Shown here: positions 1 to 6,553 of the stretch, piece by piece | How positions within the stretch are numbered: the first letter of the stretch is position 1 | Layout: the number at the start of each line of letters is the position of its first letter | Source of the DNA: Dehalococcoidia bacterium | GTDB taxonomy: Bacteria > Chloroflexota > Dehalococcoidia > Dehalococcoidales > RBG-16-60-22 | Assembly (NCBI GenBank): GCA_011192005.1 | Contig: DUFB01000085.1 | Location: 1-38,701 of the forward strand | Length of the DNA stretch: 38,701 bases | Direction of reading: 5' to 3' | The notes under the pieces: generated by a model | Database searches by the model: none | Told to the model about the DNA's origin: nothing | What the model saw: only the letters and a program-made list of their open reading frames with translations | Made by a program: the position numbers and the translations under genes

Positions 1-62
1 GGTTCGAGGGTGTATTCATAGAACTCTATGGTTCTAATCGATAGACCTTGTCGCCTACTTGA

Positions 63-104
63 GAGGAATTTTGTTAACAAATCCTCGCAGTCTTTTGTTA
101 ACAA
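63..104. repeat. Two direct copies of a TTGTTAACAA palindrome
   Basis: The 12-mer TTTTGTTAACAA occurs at 69-80 and again at 93-104, 24 bases apart. Each copy contains the perfect palindrome TTGTTAACAA. The first is further flanked by GAGGA (63-67) and TCCTC (82-86), which makes a longer dyad. It lies just beyond the 3' end of tRNA-Pro. It may be a regulator binding site or a processing signal; no gene partner is visible because the window starts here. Confidence 0.5.
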
Positions 105-111
105 TTTGATA

Positions 112-185
112 TCGGGGCGCCCGGATTTGAACCGGGGACCTTCTGAACCCCATTCAGACGCGCTACCAAGCTGCGCTACGCCCCG
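112..185 (-). tRNA. tRNA-Pro (anticodon GGG)
   Basis: On the minus strand the sequence folds as a full cloverleaf. The acceptor stem CGGGGCG pairs with CGCCCCG, the D arm is GCGC...GCGC, the anticodon stem TCTGA/TCAGA encloses the loop ATGGGGT, and the T stem CCCGG/CCGGG encloses TTCAAAT. The loop gives anticodon GGG, which reads CCC proline codons. The discriminator base is A at 112. No CCA is encoded after it, so CCA must be added enzymatically, unlike the tRNA-Val in this window. Confidence 0.95.
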
Positions 186-220
186 CCAGGCTCAGGTGGG
201 ATTTTTCTCTCGGCATACTT

Positions 221-249
221 ATCATAGGCTAGCCGCCCTTGGTTGTCAA
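221..249 (-). promoter_or_regulatory. Promoter of tRNA-Pro
   Basis: On the minus strand a perfect -35 TTGACA (244-249) is followed after exactly 17 bases by -10 TATGAT (221-226). The predicted start near 213 is about 28 bases before the mature tRNA 5' end at 185. Confidence 0.75.
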
Positions 250-272
250 ACCTCCACGCGGGACTATCTGAC

Positions 273-301
273 TTGACATGCGCGGGGAGGTGATGTAAAT
301 T
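273..301 (+). promoter_or_regulatory. Promoter of the SDR gene
   Basis: TTGACA (273-278), a 17-base spacer and TAAATT (296-301) lie about 60 bases before the SDR start at 362. The -10 matches the consensus at four of six positions. Confidence 0.5.
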
Positions 302-361
302 TTCTAGGTTGGACGTGTAACCGCTGAATATCATAAAAAAAGTAGAAAAAAGGAGAAAAGT

Positions 362-1129
362 ATGTCACCAGCACTAAAGGACAAGGTAGCTATTATTACC
401 GGGGCCAGCCGGGGTATCGGCAAAGCCTTCGCCCTGAGGTTCGCCGAGGAAGGGGCCAAGCTGCTGTTAACCACCACCAATCTGAAAAGGGCTGAAGATA
501 CGGTTAAAGAGGTAAAAGCTAAAGGCGCGGAAGTAGCCATCGTTGAAGCCGATATCGCCTACGCCGACCAGCCCCAGAAGATAGCTGATGCGGTCATGAA
601 GCAGTACGGCAGGGTGGATATTCTCCTCAACAATGCTGCTATCTGGGGCGGCCTTAATGCCAAGCCGTGGAATCTCTGGGAGCCCGAGGAATGGGACCGG
701 ATTTTAACGGTGAATGTCCGGGGGACCTACCTGGTATGTAAGGCTATTGTTCCCCTGATGGAAAAAGCGGGCAAAGGCAAAATCATCAATGTGGCTTCTA
801 ACGTTGCCCGGGTACCGGCGGCTTCGTTCTTCTTGCCGTATTCCTGCAGCAAGGGTGCCGTTTATACGTTAACTCACGCCCTGGCCCACGCTCTGGGTGC
901 CTCGAATATCAATGTCAACGCCATCGCTCCGGGATACACGGCTTCAGAGGCCAGTCTGGAGCAGGATGGCAGCGACCAGACCTTCGAACTGGCTACCTCG
1001 GAGCAGTCGATGCACCGGCGCGAGCAGCCAAATGACCTGGTTGGCGCGGCGGTATTCCTGGCCTCGGACGATTCCAATTTCATGTCCGGGCAGGTGCTCT
1101 ATATCGACGGTGGTACCGTGATGCTCTAG
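362..1129 (+). CDS. SDR-family NAD(P)-dependent oxidoreductase
   Basis: This 255-residue classical short-chain dehydrogenase/reductase would interconvert a hydroxyl and a carbonyl with NAD(P)(H) in the cytoplasm. The Rossmann glycine motif GASRGIG is near residue 15, NNAA near 90 and a catalytic Ser in NVASNV near 145. The active-site motif YSCSK is near 160, and a C-terminal SGQVLYIDGG is typical of the FabG-like group. The ATG at 362 follows AAAAGGAG at good spacing. It is monocistronic, with its own promoter and a convergent neighbour. Its nearness to the methyltransferase genes may be coincidental. The substrate cannot be read from sequence; it is less like true FabG than the gene at 31004-31753. 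Confidence 0.9.
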   Translation: MSPALKDKVAIITGASRGIGKAFALRFAEEGAKLLLTTTNLKRAEDTVKEVKAKGAEVAIVEADIAYADQPQKIADAVMKQYGRVDILLNNAAIWGGLNAKPWNLWEPEEWDRILTVNVRGTYLVCKAIVPLMEKAGKGKIINVASNVARVPAASFFLPYSCSKGAVYTLTHALAHALGASNINVNAIAPGYTASEASLEQDGSDQTFELATSEQSMHRREQPNDLVGAAVFLASDDSNFMSGQVLYIDGGTVML

Positions 1130-1160
1130 CGGCAGAACGACACCTCGTCGAATTTATGTC

Positions 1161-1200
1161 AAAAAAAGGGTGTGTGTCGAATTAATCGGCACACACCCTT
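1161..1200 (-). terminator. Intrinsic terminator of the methyltransferase operon
   Basis: An 11-bp stem AAGGGTGTGTG / CACACACCCTT (1166-1176 and 1190-1200) can extend further into its loop. On the minus strand it is followed by a run of seven T. It sits between the convergent SDR and methyltransferase genes and could also stop plus-strand transcription, though the plus side has no strong T tract. Confidence 0.85.
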
Positions 1201-1230
1201 AAATCGTTTAACTCTTTAGTATCCTGGTGT

Positions 1231-2568
1231 TTATTTATATACACCATACTCCCTGGTGAATTCAACCATAGCGTGGATGTTTTCTGCCTGCGCTTCGTCA
1301 AAAAACGACCCGTTGCTCATGATGTAGCCGCCGCCCTTGGCGCAGTCGTCCAGGAGTTTCTTGGCGTAGTCTGTAATCTGTTGTTTGGTGCCCAGGTTGA
1401 GTAATGCCGACGGCATGTTACCGGCAAGACAGGCAACCTGGCCGAGGGTCTTTTTGGCTTTTTTCATATCCAGTTTATCGCATAACCACATCGTTTTGCC
1501 CTTGGGAAGGTCTTTTACAACCTCCAGGCGCGAGTTATACCCGCCCTCGGCGGCAGGGAACGGCACGACTCCCTGTTCTATCAGTCCTATCATAACTTTC
1601 CTCAGTGTTGGCCAGTAGAACTTCTTATATTGCTCGTCGTTAAGGAATCCGTCCGCGCCTTTATGCAGAGGTATGAAGATGAACGGATTACCGGCGCCCA
1701 GGGCTGTATTTACTCCCATTTTTATCATCAGTGGAGTCAGGACGTCCATGGCTTTGAGCACCTTGTCCGGGTTCCGGTACATGTCTACCATCAAGCCCCG
1801 GGTACCGCGCAGGGTATCACCGAGGAAGTCGAAAGGTGCCTTGGTGAAACCGGCCACGATGACGGGATAGCCCGATGCCAGTATGTCGCCGCCGAAAGCG
1901 CCCATCGCCTGGCCCCACTTAAGAGCTTCCTCGCCGGCTTCCATGAGTTTCTTCAGAGCTTCCTGCATCGGCGGCAGTCCGAAGGGGATGAAGTTCCCGG
2001 CCACGCCGTACATCTCCACTATGCCGGTAACCGAGGGGAGTTGCTGCCAGAATTCTAGCGCCCCGAAAACGCGGGGAAGGTAGGTCTTGTAGAAGTAGTT
2101 GGATGGATCCTCAATCAGGTCGTTGTATTCTTCTACCATCATGTATTCGCCCTCGTTGGCCTGGTAGGAATGATTGGGTGATACCCCGTGTCCCGGCCAT
2201 GAATACAGCTTATAGTCCATGATATCGAAGAACTTGCCCGGACCCGGAACGGCCGCACCGAGATTACCGTCCGGTCCGAAGTCGATGACGAATTTCTTGA
2301 ACGCCGCGTTGCTTTTATCGTAATCGTACATGGAGTCCCGGGGGGTCATCCCGCTGTAATATATCGGATAAAAACTCGGCAGCACGAAAATCGGTACCCT
2401 GTCCGGCAGCTTCTTCATCTGGATGGCGTCCTTTATCCTCGTTGCCCTTTCCTTGTAGGCTTTTTCGGCCTCGGGGCTGGCAAAGGTCGCGCCCTCCGGC
2501 GAAATCCATCTGGCAAACAGGGCTTCCTGGCGCTCGTCCGGAGTCATTTCTTCCCATTTCTTTTCCAT
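1231..2568 (-). CDS. Uroporphyrinogen decarboxylase-family (MtaA/CmuA-like) methyltransferase
   Basis: A 445-residue UroD-superfamily protein that probably moves a methyl group to or from the corrinoid protein encoded just upstream. UroD-fold marks include LAGNMPSALLNLGT near residue 385, the preceding WLCDKLDMKKAKKTLG segment and a C-terminal GGGYIMSNG. The zinc motif HxC of MtaA/CmuA is not seen where expected; PAAEGGYNSRLE occupies that place, so metal binding may differ. An ATG nine codons upstream (2595) exists, but GGAGG lies eight bases before the ATG at 2568, so I chose that start. It follows the corrinoid gene by 39 bases in one operon that ends at the 1161-1200 terminator. The methyl donor is unknown; methoxyaromatics or methylamines are possible. 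Confidence 0.85.
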   Translation of the reverse strand: MEKKWEEMTPDERQEALFARWISPEGATFASPEAEKAYKERATRIKDAIQMKKLPDRVPIFVLPSFYPIYYSGMTPRDSMYDYDKSNAAFKKFVIDFGPDGNLGAAVPGPGKFFDIMDYKLYSWPGHGVSPNHSYQANEGEYMMVEEYNDLIEDPSNYFYKTYLPRVFGALEFWQQLPSVTGIVEMYGVAGNFIPFGLPPMQEALKKLMEAGEEALKWGQAMGAFGGDILASGYPVIVAGFTKAPFDFLGDTLRGTRGLMVDMYRNPDKVLKAMDVLTPLMIKMGVNTALGAGNPFIFIPLHKGADGFLNDEQYKKFYWPTLRKVMIGLIEQGVVPFPAAEGGYNSRLEVVKDLPKGKTMWLCDKLDMKKAKKTLGQVACLAGNMPSALLNLGTKQQITDYAKKLLDDCAKGGGYIMSNGSFFDEAQAENIHAMVEFTREYGVYK

Positions 2569-2607
2569 GTTTATAACCTCCTGCTCGTAATCCACTGGGG
2601 AATAATA

Positions 2608-3237
2608 TTAATTACCTGTCCATTTCCTGGCCAGGGTAACGCCAGCCATGGCATCCTTACCGAAGGCATCGGCTCCGGTGTATTTCACCACTTCGTCGGT
2701 AATCTGGCCTCCGCCTATCATAACCTTTACCTGCTCTCTCAGGCCGGCTTCTTTCATCGCGTCCACGGTCTGTTTCATCGAATCGAAAGCCAGCGTGAGA
2801 AAGCCGCTCATACCTACCACGGGTGCTTTGGTTTCTTTAATGGCGTCGATGAATTTCTGCACGGGCACGTCGATGCCCAGGTCGGTAACTTCAAAACCGC
2901 TGACGTCCAGCATGAAAACTACGATATCCTTACCGATATCGTGGATATCACCGGCAACGGTACCGATGACAACCTTACCGCCCTTCTTCACCTCTCCTCC
3001 TCCGGTAAGTTTCGGCTTCACGAGTTCGTTTATTTTCTTGAGGATTTCACCGGAATATACCAGGTCGGGGATAAAATATCTACTCTCTGAAAAGCGTTTG
3101 CCCACGATTTCCATGCCCCGTCCGGCTTCGTTCAGGATTTTCATCGGGTCTTCGTTTTTAGAAAGCCTTTCTTGGACAATTGCTATCGCCTCGTCTTCTT
3201 TCAGGTCAGCTAATGTGTTTACTAGGTCTTTAGCCAT
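2608..3237 (-). CDS. Methyltransferase cognate corrinoid protein (MtbC/MttC type)
   Basis: This 209-residue protein carries the methyl group on cobalamin between a donor methyltransferase and an acceptor enzyme. An N-terminal helical cap (residues about 1-85, B12-binding_2 type) precedes a Rossmann-like B12 domain. The lower-ligand motif GDIHDIGKDIV, near residue 95, has the DxHxxG histidine that replaces dimethylbenzimidazole. SGFLTLAF near 145 and IGGGQ near 180 complete the site. Start 3237 is chosen because AAGGAGGAG precedes it; the longer reading from 3264 has no such signal. It is first in the operon with the UroD-like methyltransferase. No cobalamin riboswitch fits in its leader of about 50 bases. 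No donor-specific methyltransferase (MttB or MtaB type) is in the window. Confidence 0.92.
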   Translation of the reverse strand: MAKDLVNTLADLKEDEAIAIVQERLSKNEDPMKILNEAGRGMEIVGKRFSESRYFIPDLVYSGEILKKINELVKPKLTGGGEVKKGGKVVIGTVAGDIHDIGKDIVVFMLDVSGFEVTDLGIDVPVQKFIDAIKETKAPVVGMSGFLTLAFDSMKQTVDAMKEAGLREQVKVMIGGGQITDEVVKYTGADAFGKDAMAGVTLARKWTGN

Positions 3238-3295
3238 ATATCTCCTCCTTACACTTTTTGGCAATAAACAGGTGGTTCAGGCTTATGTCATGTTA

Positions 3296-3324
3296 TATAT
3301 AGCACCTTCTGGGGATTTTTTCAA
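3296..3324 (-). promoter_or_regulatory. Promoter of the corrinoid/methyltransferase operon
   Basis: On the minus strand TTGAAA (3319-3324), a 17-base spacer and TATATA (3296-3301) precede the corrinoid protein start by about 60 bases. It lies in the intergenic region shared with the divergent LysR gene. Confidence 0.6.
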
Positions 3325-3461
3325 ATAATACCCGCCCGGTGTGCATGATTTGAATGAACACGTGAAATTTTAAGCCTGTTGCGCATCTGGAAATAGCATT
3401 ATCATGAGTGTTTCTGTATCGCAGAATGGCCAGTCATATCAGCCCACTAGCAAGGTATCAT

Positions 3462-3481
3462 GTTGTAGACTGAATTGCAAC
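3462..3481. promoter_or_regulatory. Candidate LysR operator
   Basis: A 20-base imperfect dyad with outer arms GTTGtA and TtGCAAC overlaps the -35 hexamer of the lysR promoter. LysR-type regulators usually bind such dyads in the divergent region and repress themselves. The rest of 3238-3597 holds only the two promoters and the leader ORF. Confidence 0.35.
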
Positions 3482-3503
3482 CTAAAAAATTATATGATAT
3501 TAT
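3475..3503 (+). promoter_or_regulatory. Promoter of the LysR gene
   Basis: TTGCAA (3475-3480), a 17-base spacer and TATTAT (3498-3503; five of six consensus bases). The predicted start near 3510 leaves a leader of roughly 88 bases before lysR, enough to hold the nine-codon ORF at 3568-3597. Confidence 0.55.
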
Positions 3504-3567
3504 AGATGGATTGCAGAAAAATCGACTTTGCCCCTGTAATCTTGTGGGAAGAAGCGTGGGAGTCAAT

Positions 3568-3597
3568 ATGTATTCAATGGGTTGTTGTTGTTGTTAG
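3568..3597 (+). CDS. Putative nine-codon poly-cysteine leader ORF
   Basis: The reading frame ATG TAT TCA ATG GGT, four TGT codons, then TAG encodes MYSMGCCCC. Its TAG directly abuts the ATG ATG that opens lysR. GGGAG (3558-3562) lies five bases before its ATG, whereas lysR itself has no Shine-Dalgarno sequence, only the (GTT)5 tract. Ribosomes finishing the leader could therefore re-initiate on lysR. Stalling at four Cys codons when charged tRNA-Cys is low would change that. The ORF is very short and may be chance; translation is inferred. Confidence 0.4.
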   Translation: MYSMGCCCC

Positions 3598-4503
3598 ATG
3601 ATGTCGTCGAAGCTATCGCTCCACAGTCTTATAGTGTTCTACTGGGTTGCCAGCCAGGAAAGCATAACCTCCGCCGCCGAAAAACTCTGCCTTACCCAGC
3701 CGACGATTACCTATCACATCAGGTCTCTGGAGAAAAACATCGGTATTCGACTCCTCGATATACGAAGGCAGAAGGTTTATCTGACACGTGCCGGGAAAGG
3801 CCTCCTGAAGTATGTCAGCGAAATCTATCACCATATGGTCAGCGCCGAGAAGTATCTGGAGAGCCTGAAAGAAAGCAGCCTTCGCGTGGGGGTCTCGGCC
3901 ACTTTCAGTTCTACCGTCGTTAAGGCGGCTGTCGAATTCGAGAAACTCTATCCTAATGTCAAGTTGATAATCAGGAATTCATCCTCATTTGAGATTGCCG
4001 ATGACGTCTTTAATTCCCAGGTGGACCTCGGCTTTGTGGTGGGTGTTGATTACGGGAAACGCCAGCTGAAAAATATTGAGCTTTCCTCGCGGGAAAAACT
4101 CGTTCTGGTTACCTCGCCTTCCAGTTCGCTATCGCAGAAAGAGAACGTAAGACTGATGGACCTCTGTGGTTATCCGATGATTCTGGGCCCGGAGACTTCC
4201 GCTACGCGGCGTATCCTTTTAAGTCGGCTCAGATTGGGAGGATGCCATATGCCCGCTCCCATAATAGTCGAGGTCAATAGCCAGGACTGGGGAATGAATC
4301 TCATCAAGAGCGGCCAGGGGATGAGTGTCTTCCATGTCAGGGATGTGGAGAAAGATATTACTGAAGGACGGCTGAAAGTTCTCACCTTAAAGCATGATAT
4401 CTGGGTGGGAGCCACCGCTCTTCTGCGTGAAAATTCGCCGGAACACCCTATGGCTGATAACCTGATTTCACTGGTTAAGGAAGCCTTCGTTAACCACAAT
4501 TAA
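3598..4503 (+). CDS. LysR-family transcriptional regulator
   Basis: A 301-residue regulator. The N-terminal winged helix-turn-helix (residues about 7-65) contains SITSAAEKLCLTQPTITYHI and the usual SLEKNIGIRLLDIRR wing. A linker helix leads to a LysR substrate-binding domain (about 93-295) with RVGVSATFSSTVV at its start. The effector is unknown. It is divergent from the corrinoid/methyltransferase operon, with 360 bases between the two start codons, so control of that operon is the obvious job. An ATG at 3598 is followed by a second at 3601, and neither has a Shine-Dalgarno sequence. A stop codon lies immediately upstream in frame, and translation probably depends on the preceding leader ORF. 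Confidence 0.9.
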   Translation: MMSSKLSLHSLIVFYWVASQESITSAAEKLCLTQPTITYHIRSLEKNIGIRLLDIRRQKVYLTRAGKGLLKYVSEIYHHMVSAEKYLESLKESSLRVGVSATFSSTVVKAAVEFEKLYPNVKLIIRNSSSFEIADDVFNSQVDLGFVVGVDYGKRQLKNIELSSREKLVLVTSPSSSLSQKENVRLMDLCGYPMILGPETSATRRILLSRLRLGGCHMPAPIIVEVNSQDWGMNLIKSGQGMSVFHVRDVEKDITEGRLKVLTLKHDIWVGATALLRENSPEHPMADNLISLVKEAFVNHN

Positions 4504-4562
4504 GCACGGTTTATTGAGCCGGTCTGTCCCCTCGCTGCCTCTATCGTTGGATAGACGTGTCC

Positions 4563-5210
4563 TTACGGCATCCAGGAAAGCTTCTCGGGATTGAGACTGA
4601 ACTCGTAATAGGTGTTGCTCATCTCCGGCCTGTCCCATTTGCCCCGCGGAAGGTCGGCCTCATTGACGCGGTTCTCGGTCGATTTCCCAATATAGATGTG
4701 GCCACCCACCATCCCGCTGATATACCTGGGGAGTCCGTTCATCGTCATCAGCGGATCTGCCTGCATGCTGTAGATATTCCCGTATTTCACCGCATGCTTG
4801 TAGCCGGGATTGGCCGGGTCGCCGACCGCTTCCTTTTTAAATGAGATTGGTGCTCTCTTTACCTTAAGTATCTCCCCCATGTTCCCCCAGCACTGCCTGA
4901 AGATTTTCTCCAGTGCTGTCGCCTGTTTATCGTTAACTTTTTCGTCGATATAGAGTACCGCTTGCCACGGATCGCGTACGGCAGTACCGCCTATGGGGGA
5001 ATTGAAGATAATGCCCACGTTCAGACCGCCGAGGTCGGTGCTGTCGTGGTAGCCCTCCCGTATGTGGAAGGTAAAAGCCCCCTCGCACTGGTTTTTACCG
5101 TCGTGTAGGTCGGTGGGCGTGCTCGAGCCCCAGTAGTAGGGGCACACCGGCGGAGAGGTACAGGCCTCGGTGCAGTCCCCGCTTAGCATCCATTCCATTT
5201 TTCCAGCCAT
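4563..5210 (-). CDS. DUF1326 domain protein
   Basis: This 215-residue protein matches the DUF1326 pattern as I know it. The N terminus is WMLSGDCTEACTSPPVCPYYWG with closely spaced cysteines, followed by CEGAFTFHIREG, DLGGLNVGIIF, WQAVLYIDEKV and VKRAPISF. The family has no settled biochemical function; its clustered N-terminal cysteines suggest metal or thiol chemistry. ATG 5210 is preceded by AAGGAG at normal spacing. It is the last gene of a minus-strand operon and lies 38 bases after the UDG-superfamily gene. It is convergent with lysR; I see no strong terminator in the 59 bases between them. Confidence 0.8.
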   Translation of the reverse strand: MAGKMEWMLSGDCTEACTSPPVCPYYWGSSTPTDLHDGKNQCEGAFTFHIREGYHDSTDLGGLNVGIIFNSPIGGTAVRDPWQAVLYIDEKVNDKQATALEKIFRQCWGNMGEILKVKRAPISFKKEAVGDPANPGYKHAVKYGNIYSMQADPLMTMNGLPRYISGMVGGHIYIGKSTENRVNEADLPRGKWDRPEMSNTYYEFSLNPEKLSWMP

Positions 5211-5248
5211 ATTTTTCTCCTTATTACCAATAGTCAGGATTGTTTACA

Positions 5249-5854
5249 TTATACCAGTTTTAATGCCTCCCTGATATCCTCGGCTACCATCCTTCTTTTC
5301 GATTTCTCGATGAGGAAGTTCTTACCTGCCGGCGTATACGAGGGGAACATCCGCGTATCCCCCAGGTAGAAGGCCTCCCCCCTTATTTTATAGGTGGAAC
5401 CGGCCGGTATTACTTTCTTGCCGGTCTGCTTTTTCCAGATATTATTCATCATCTTGATGGCCACGTCGCCCATCAGCATGAAGGCCCTGACGTTCGGAAA
5501 AAGAGCTATTTCCTTTTCCAGCAACTCCGAGCAGTTTTTCATCGTATCGCTGGAGATGGCATACCGGGTCTTGCCGCATTTGACGGCGGTGGTGATAAAT
5601 ACACCCAGGTCGAGGATATCCTGTATAGAATTCACATCGGCGCCAGCATCATGGAAGGTCTGCAGCGTGGTTTGCAGATAGAAGGGATTTCCTTCAGCGT
5701 AGAAATAATCGGATTTTTCGTTCGGCGGGGCTTCCGTTATCATCACTATTTTCACGTTGTCGATGTAGATATCGCAGTCGGGGACAACGTAAGCGTTTTT
5801 ATCAATATCACCGCAGGGGAAATCGATGCACTTTATCTTTTCGCTTATTTTCAT
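5249..5854 (-). CDS. Uracil-DNA glycosylase superfamily protein
   Basis: A 201-residue protein that looks like the UDG fold: ITEAPPNEKSDYFYAEG near residue 40 at the motif A position, VFITTAVKCGKTRY near 90, and FPSYTPAGKN near 178 where UDGs carry HPS. The canonical GxxPG and HPS residues are changed and no four-cysteine cluster of family 4 is seen, so true uracil excision is uncertain. A GTG at 5872 overlaps the previous stop as TAGTG. AAGGA sits five bases before the ATG at 5854, so I chose the latter. It stands in an operon with two Cys-rich ORFs upstream and a DUF1326 gene downstream, an odd setting for a repair enzyme. Confidence 0.65.
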   Translation of the reverse strand: MKISEKIKCIDFPCGDIDKNAYVVPDCDIYIDNVKIVMITEAPPNEKSDYFYAEGNPFYLQTTLQTFHDAGADVNSIQDILDLGVFITTAVKCGKTRYAISSDTMKNCSELLEKEIALFPNVRAFMLMGDVAIKMMNNIWKKQTGKKVIPAGSTYKIRGEAFYLGDTRMFPSYTPAGKNFLIEKSKRRMVAEDIREALKLV

Positions 5855-5871
5855 GATTTTCCTTAATAACA

Positions 5872-6255
5872 CTAAAGGTGGATGATGAACTTACACTCCT
5901 CCGCCCCGGTAATAGAGGTTTCTCCCAATTCAACTTTAATTGGCCGCCCCAGGATGCCCTCCCAGTATGCCTGAACAAACGCCCGCGAACACTGGCAGTA
6001 AGTAAGCGAAACATTAATGCCTTCTGGCAGCATGCTTAATAAAGGACAGAAGCAGCGTATGCCCTTGCCTATTTTTCGCGGCGTGTAATACCAATTTATA
6101 ATTTCACCATTTCTCTCAAAGCGAGTGATATCGGGTTGTGCGTTTAGTTCAATATTCAGAAATTCTTCTTCCGTAGCACACTTGCGGCGTACTTCTTTTG
6201 ACGCTTCCATACCTTTGATGTTCACCGTAAGGCAAGCATGACCACAGGCTGTCAT
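5872..6255 (-). CDS. Cys-rich protein, C-terminal part of a split family
   Basis: 127 residues with MTACGHACL at the start, IRCFCPLL near 75 and YCQCSRAFVQ near 93. The end is GRPIKVELGETSITGAEECKF, a pattern I associate with V4R-like or DUF6144-type small-molecule or metal-binding domains; that assignment is tentative. Its ATG shares one base with the stop of the upstream ORF (TAATG at 6253-6257), and no Shine-Dalgarno sequence of its own is clear. Read together, the two ORFs make a continuous protein of about 196 residues of the expected form. This may therefore be a frameshifted or coupled split gene. The function is unknown. Confidence 0.6.
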   Translation of the reverse strand: MTACGHACLTVNIKGMEASKEVRRKCATEEEFLNIELNAQPDITRFERNGEIINWYYTPRKIGKGIRCFCPLLSMLPEGINVSLTYCQCSRAFVQAYWEGILGRPIKVELGETSITGAEECKFIIHL

Positions 6256-6464
6256 TATATTTTCCCGTGTTTTTTATCGGTCGATGTGTCCAGACGGTCG
6301 ATGGCTTCCTTCATCCAGAGGGCGTTATCAACCGGATTGGTGGAGGCGGCGGCTTTCTCGCTGTCTCTGAAGAACTCGGCACATACATCCGGTCCGGCAT
6401 GTTCCTCGATGCGCGCCCTCATTTCCTTCATCTGTCCGGCGATTATTTCTTTCATGTTTTCCAT
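6255..6464 (-). CDS. Small helical ORF, N-terminal part of the split Cys-rich protein
   Basis: 69 residues, highly charged and probably helical (MKEMRARIEEHAGP, ALWMKEAIDRLDTS), with a single Cys in DVCAEFF. AAGGAG eight bases before the ATG at 6464 gives a confident start. It ends in TAATG, overlapping the next gene by one base. The ending WMKEAIDRLDTSTDKK followed by the next ORF's MTACGHACL resembles a helix-then-CGxxC layout of one protein, so a one-base loss may have split the gene. It is first in the 6464-4563 operon. Alternatively these are two natively coupled small proteins. Confidence 0.55.
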   Translation of the reverse strand: MENMKEIIAGQMKEMRARIEEHAGPDVCAEFFRDSEKAAASTNPVDNALWMKEAIDRLDTSTDKKHGKI

Positions 6465-6484
6465 AGTACACTCCTTGAGTTTTT

Positions 6485-6527
6485 ACCCTATAATATCAGG
6501 GTAATTATGACATCAGCATGTCATAAT
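6485..6527. promoter_or_regulatory. Perfect 24-base palindrome and second inverted repeat
   Basis: Arms ATTATGACAT (6504-6513) and ATGTCATAAT (6518-6527) flank CAGC. Next to it ACCCT (6485-6489) and AGGGT (6498-6502) flank an AT-rich core that contains TATAAT/ATTATA. The pair sits between the end of the GlcF-like gene and the start of the 6464 operon, just upstream of that operon. No T tract follows, so an operator or promoter region is more likely than a terminator. Confidence 0.45.
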
Positions 6528-6553
6528 ATTAAGAAAGAGTGTAAGTAATTCTT

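Noticed and set aside
28-276. 82-codon ORF over the tRNA-Pro region
   Set aside because: It runs across a complete tRNA on the other strand, has no Shine-Dalgarno and resembles no protein family.
3238-3295. Cobalamin riboswitch before the corrinoid protein gene
   Set aside because: The predicted leader is about 50 bases, too short, and no B12-box-like sequence was seen.
3581-3595. (GTT)5 as a phase-variation tract
   Set aside because: A triplet repeat does not shift the frame, and the tract is short. It could only change the number of Cys codons.
6504-6527. Palindrome as a terminator of the GlcF-like gene
   Set aside because: The hairpin is AT-rich and no T tract follows on the minus strand.
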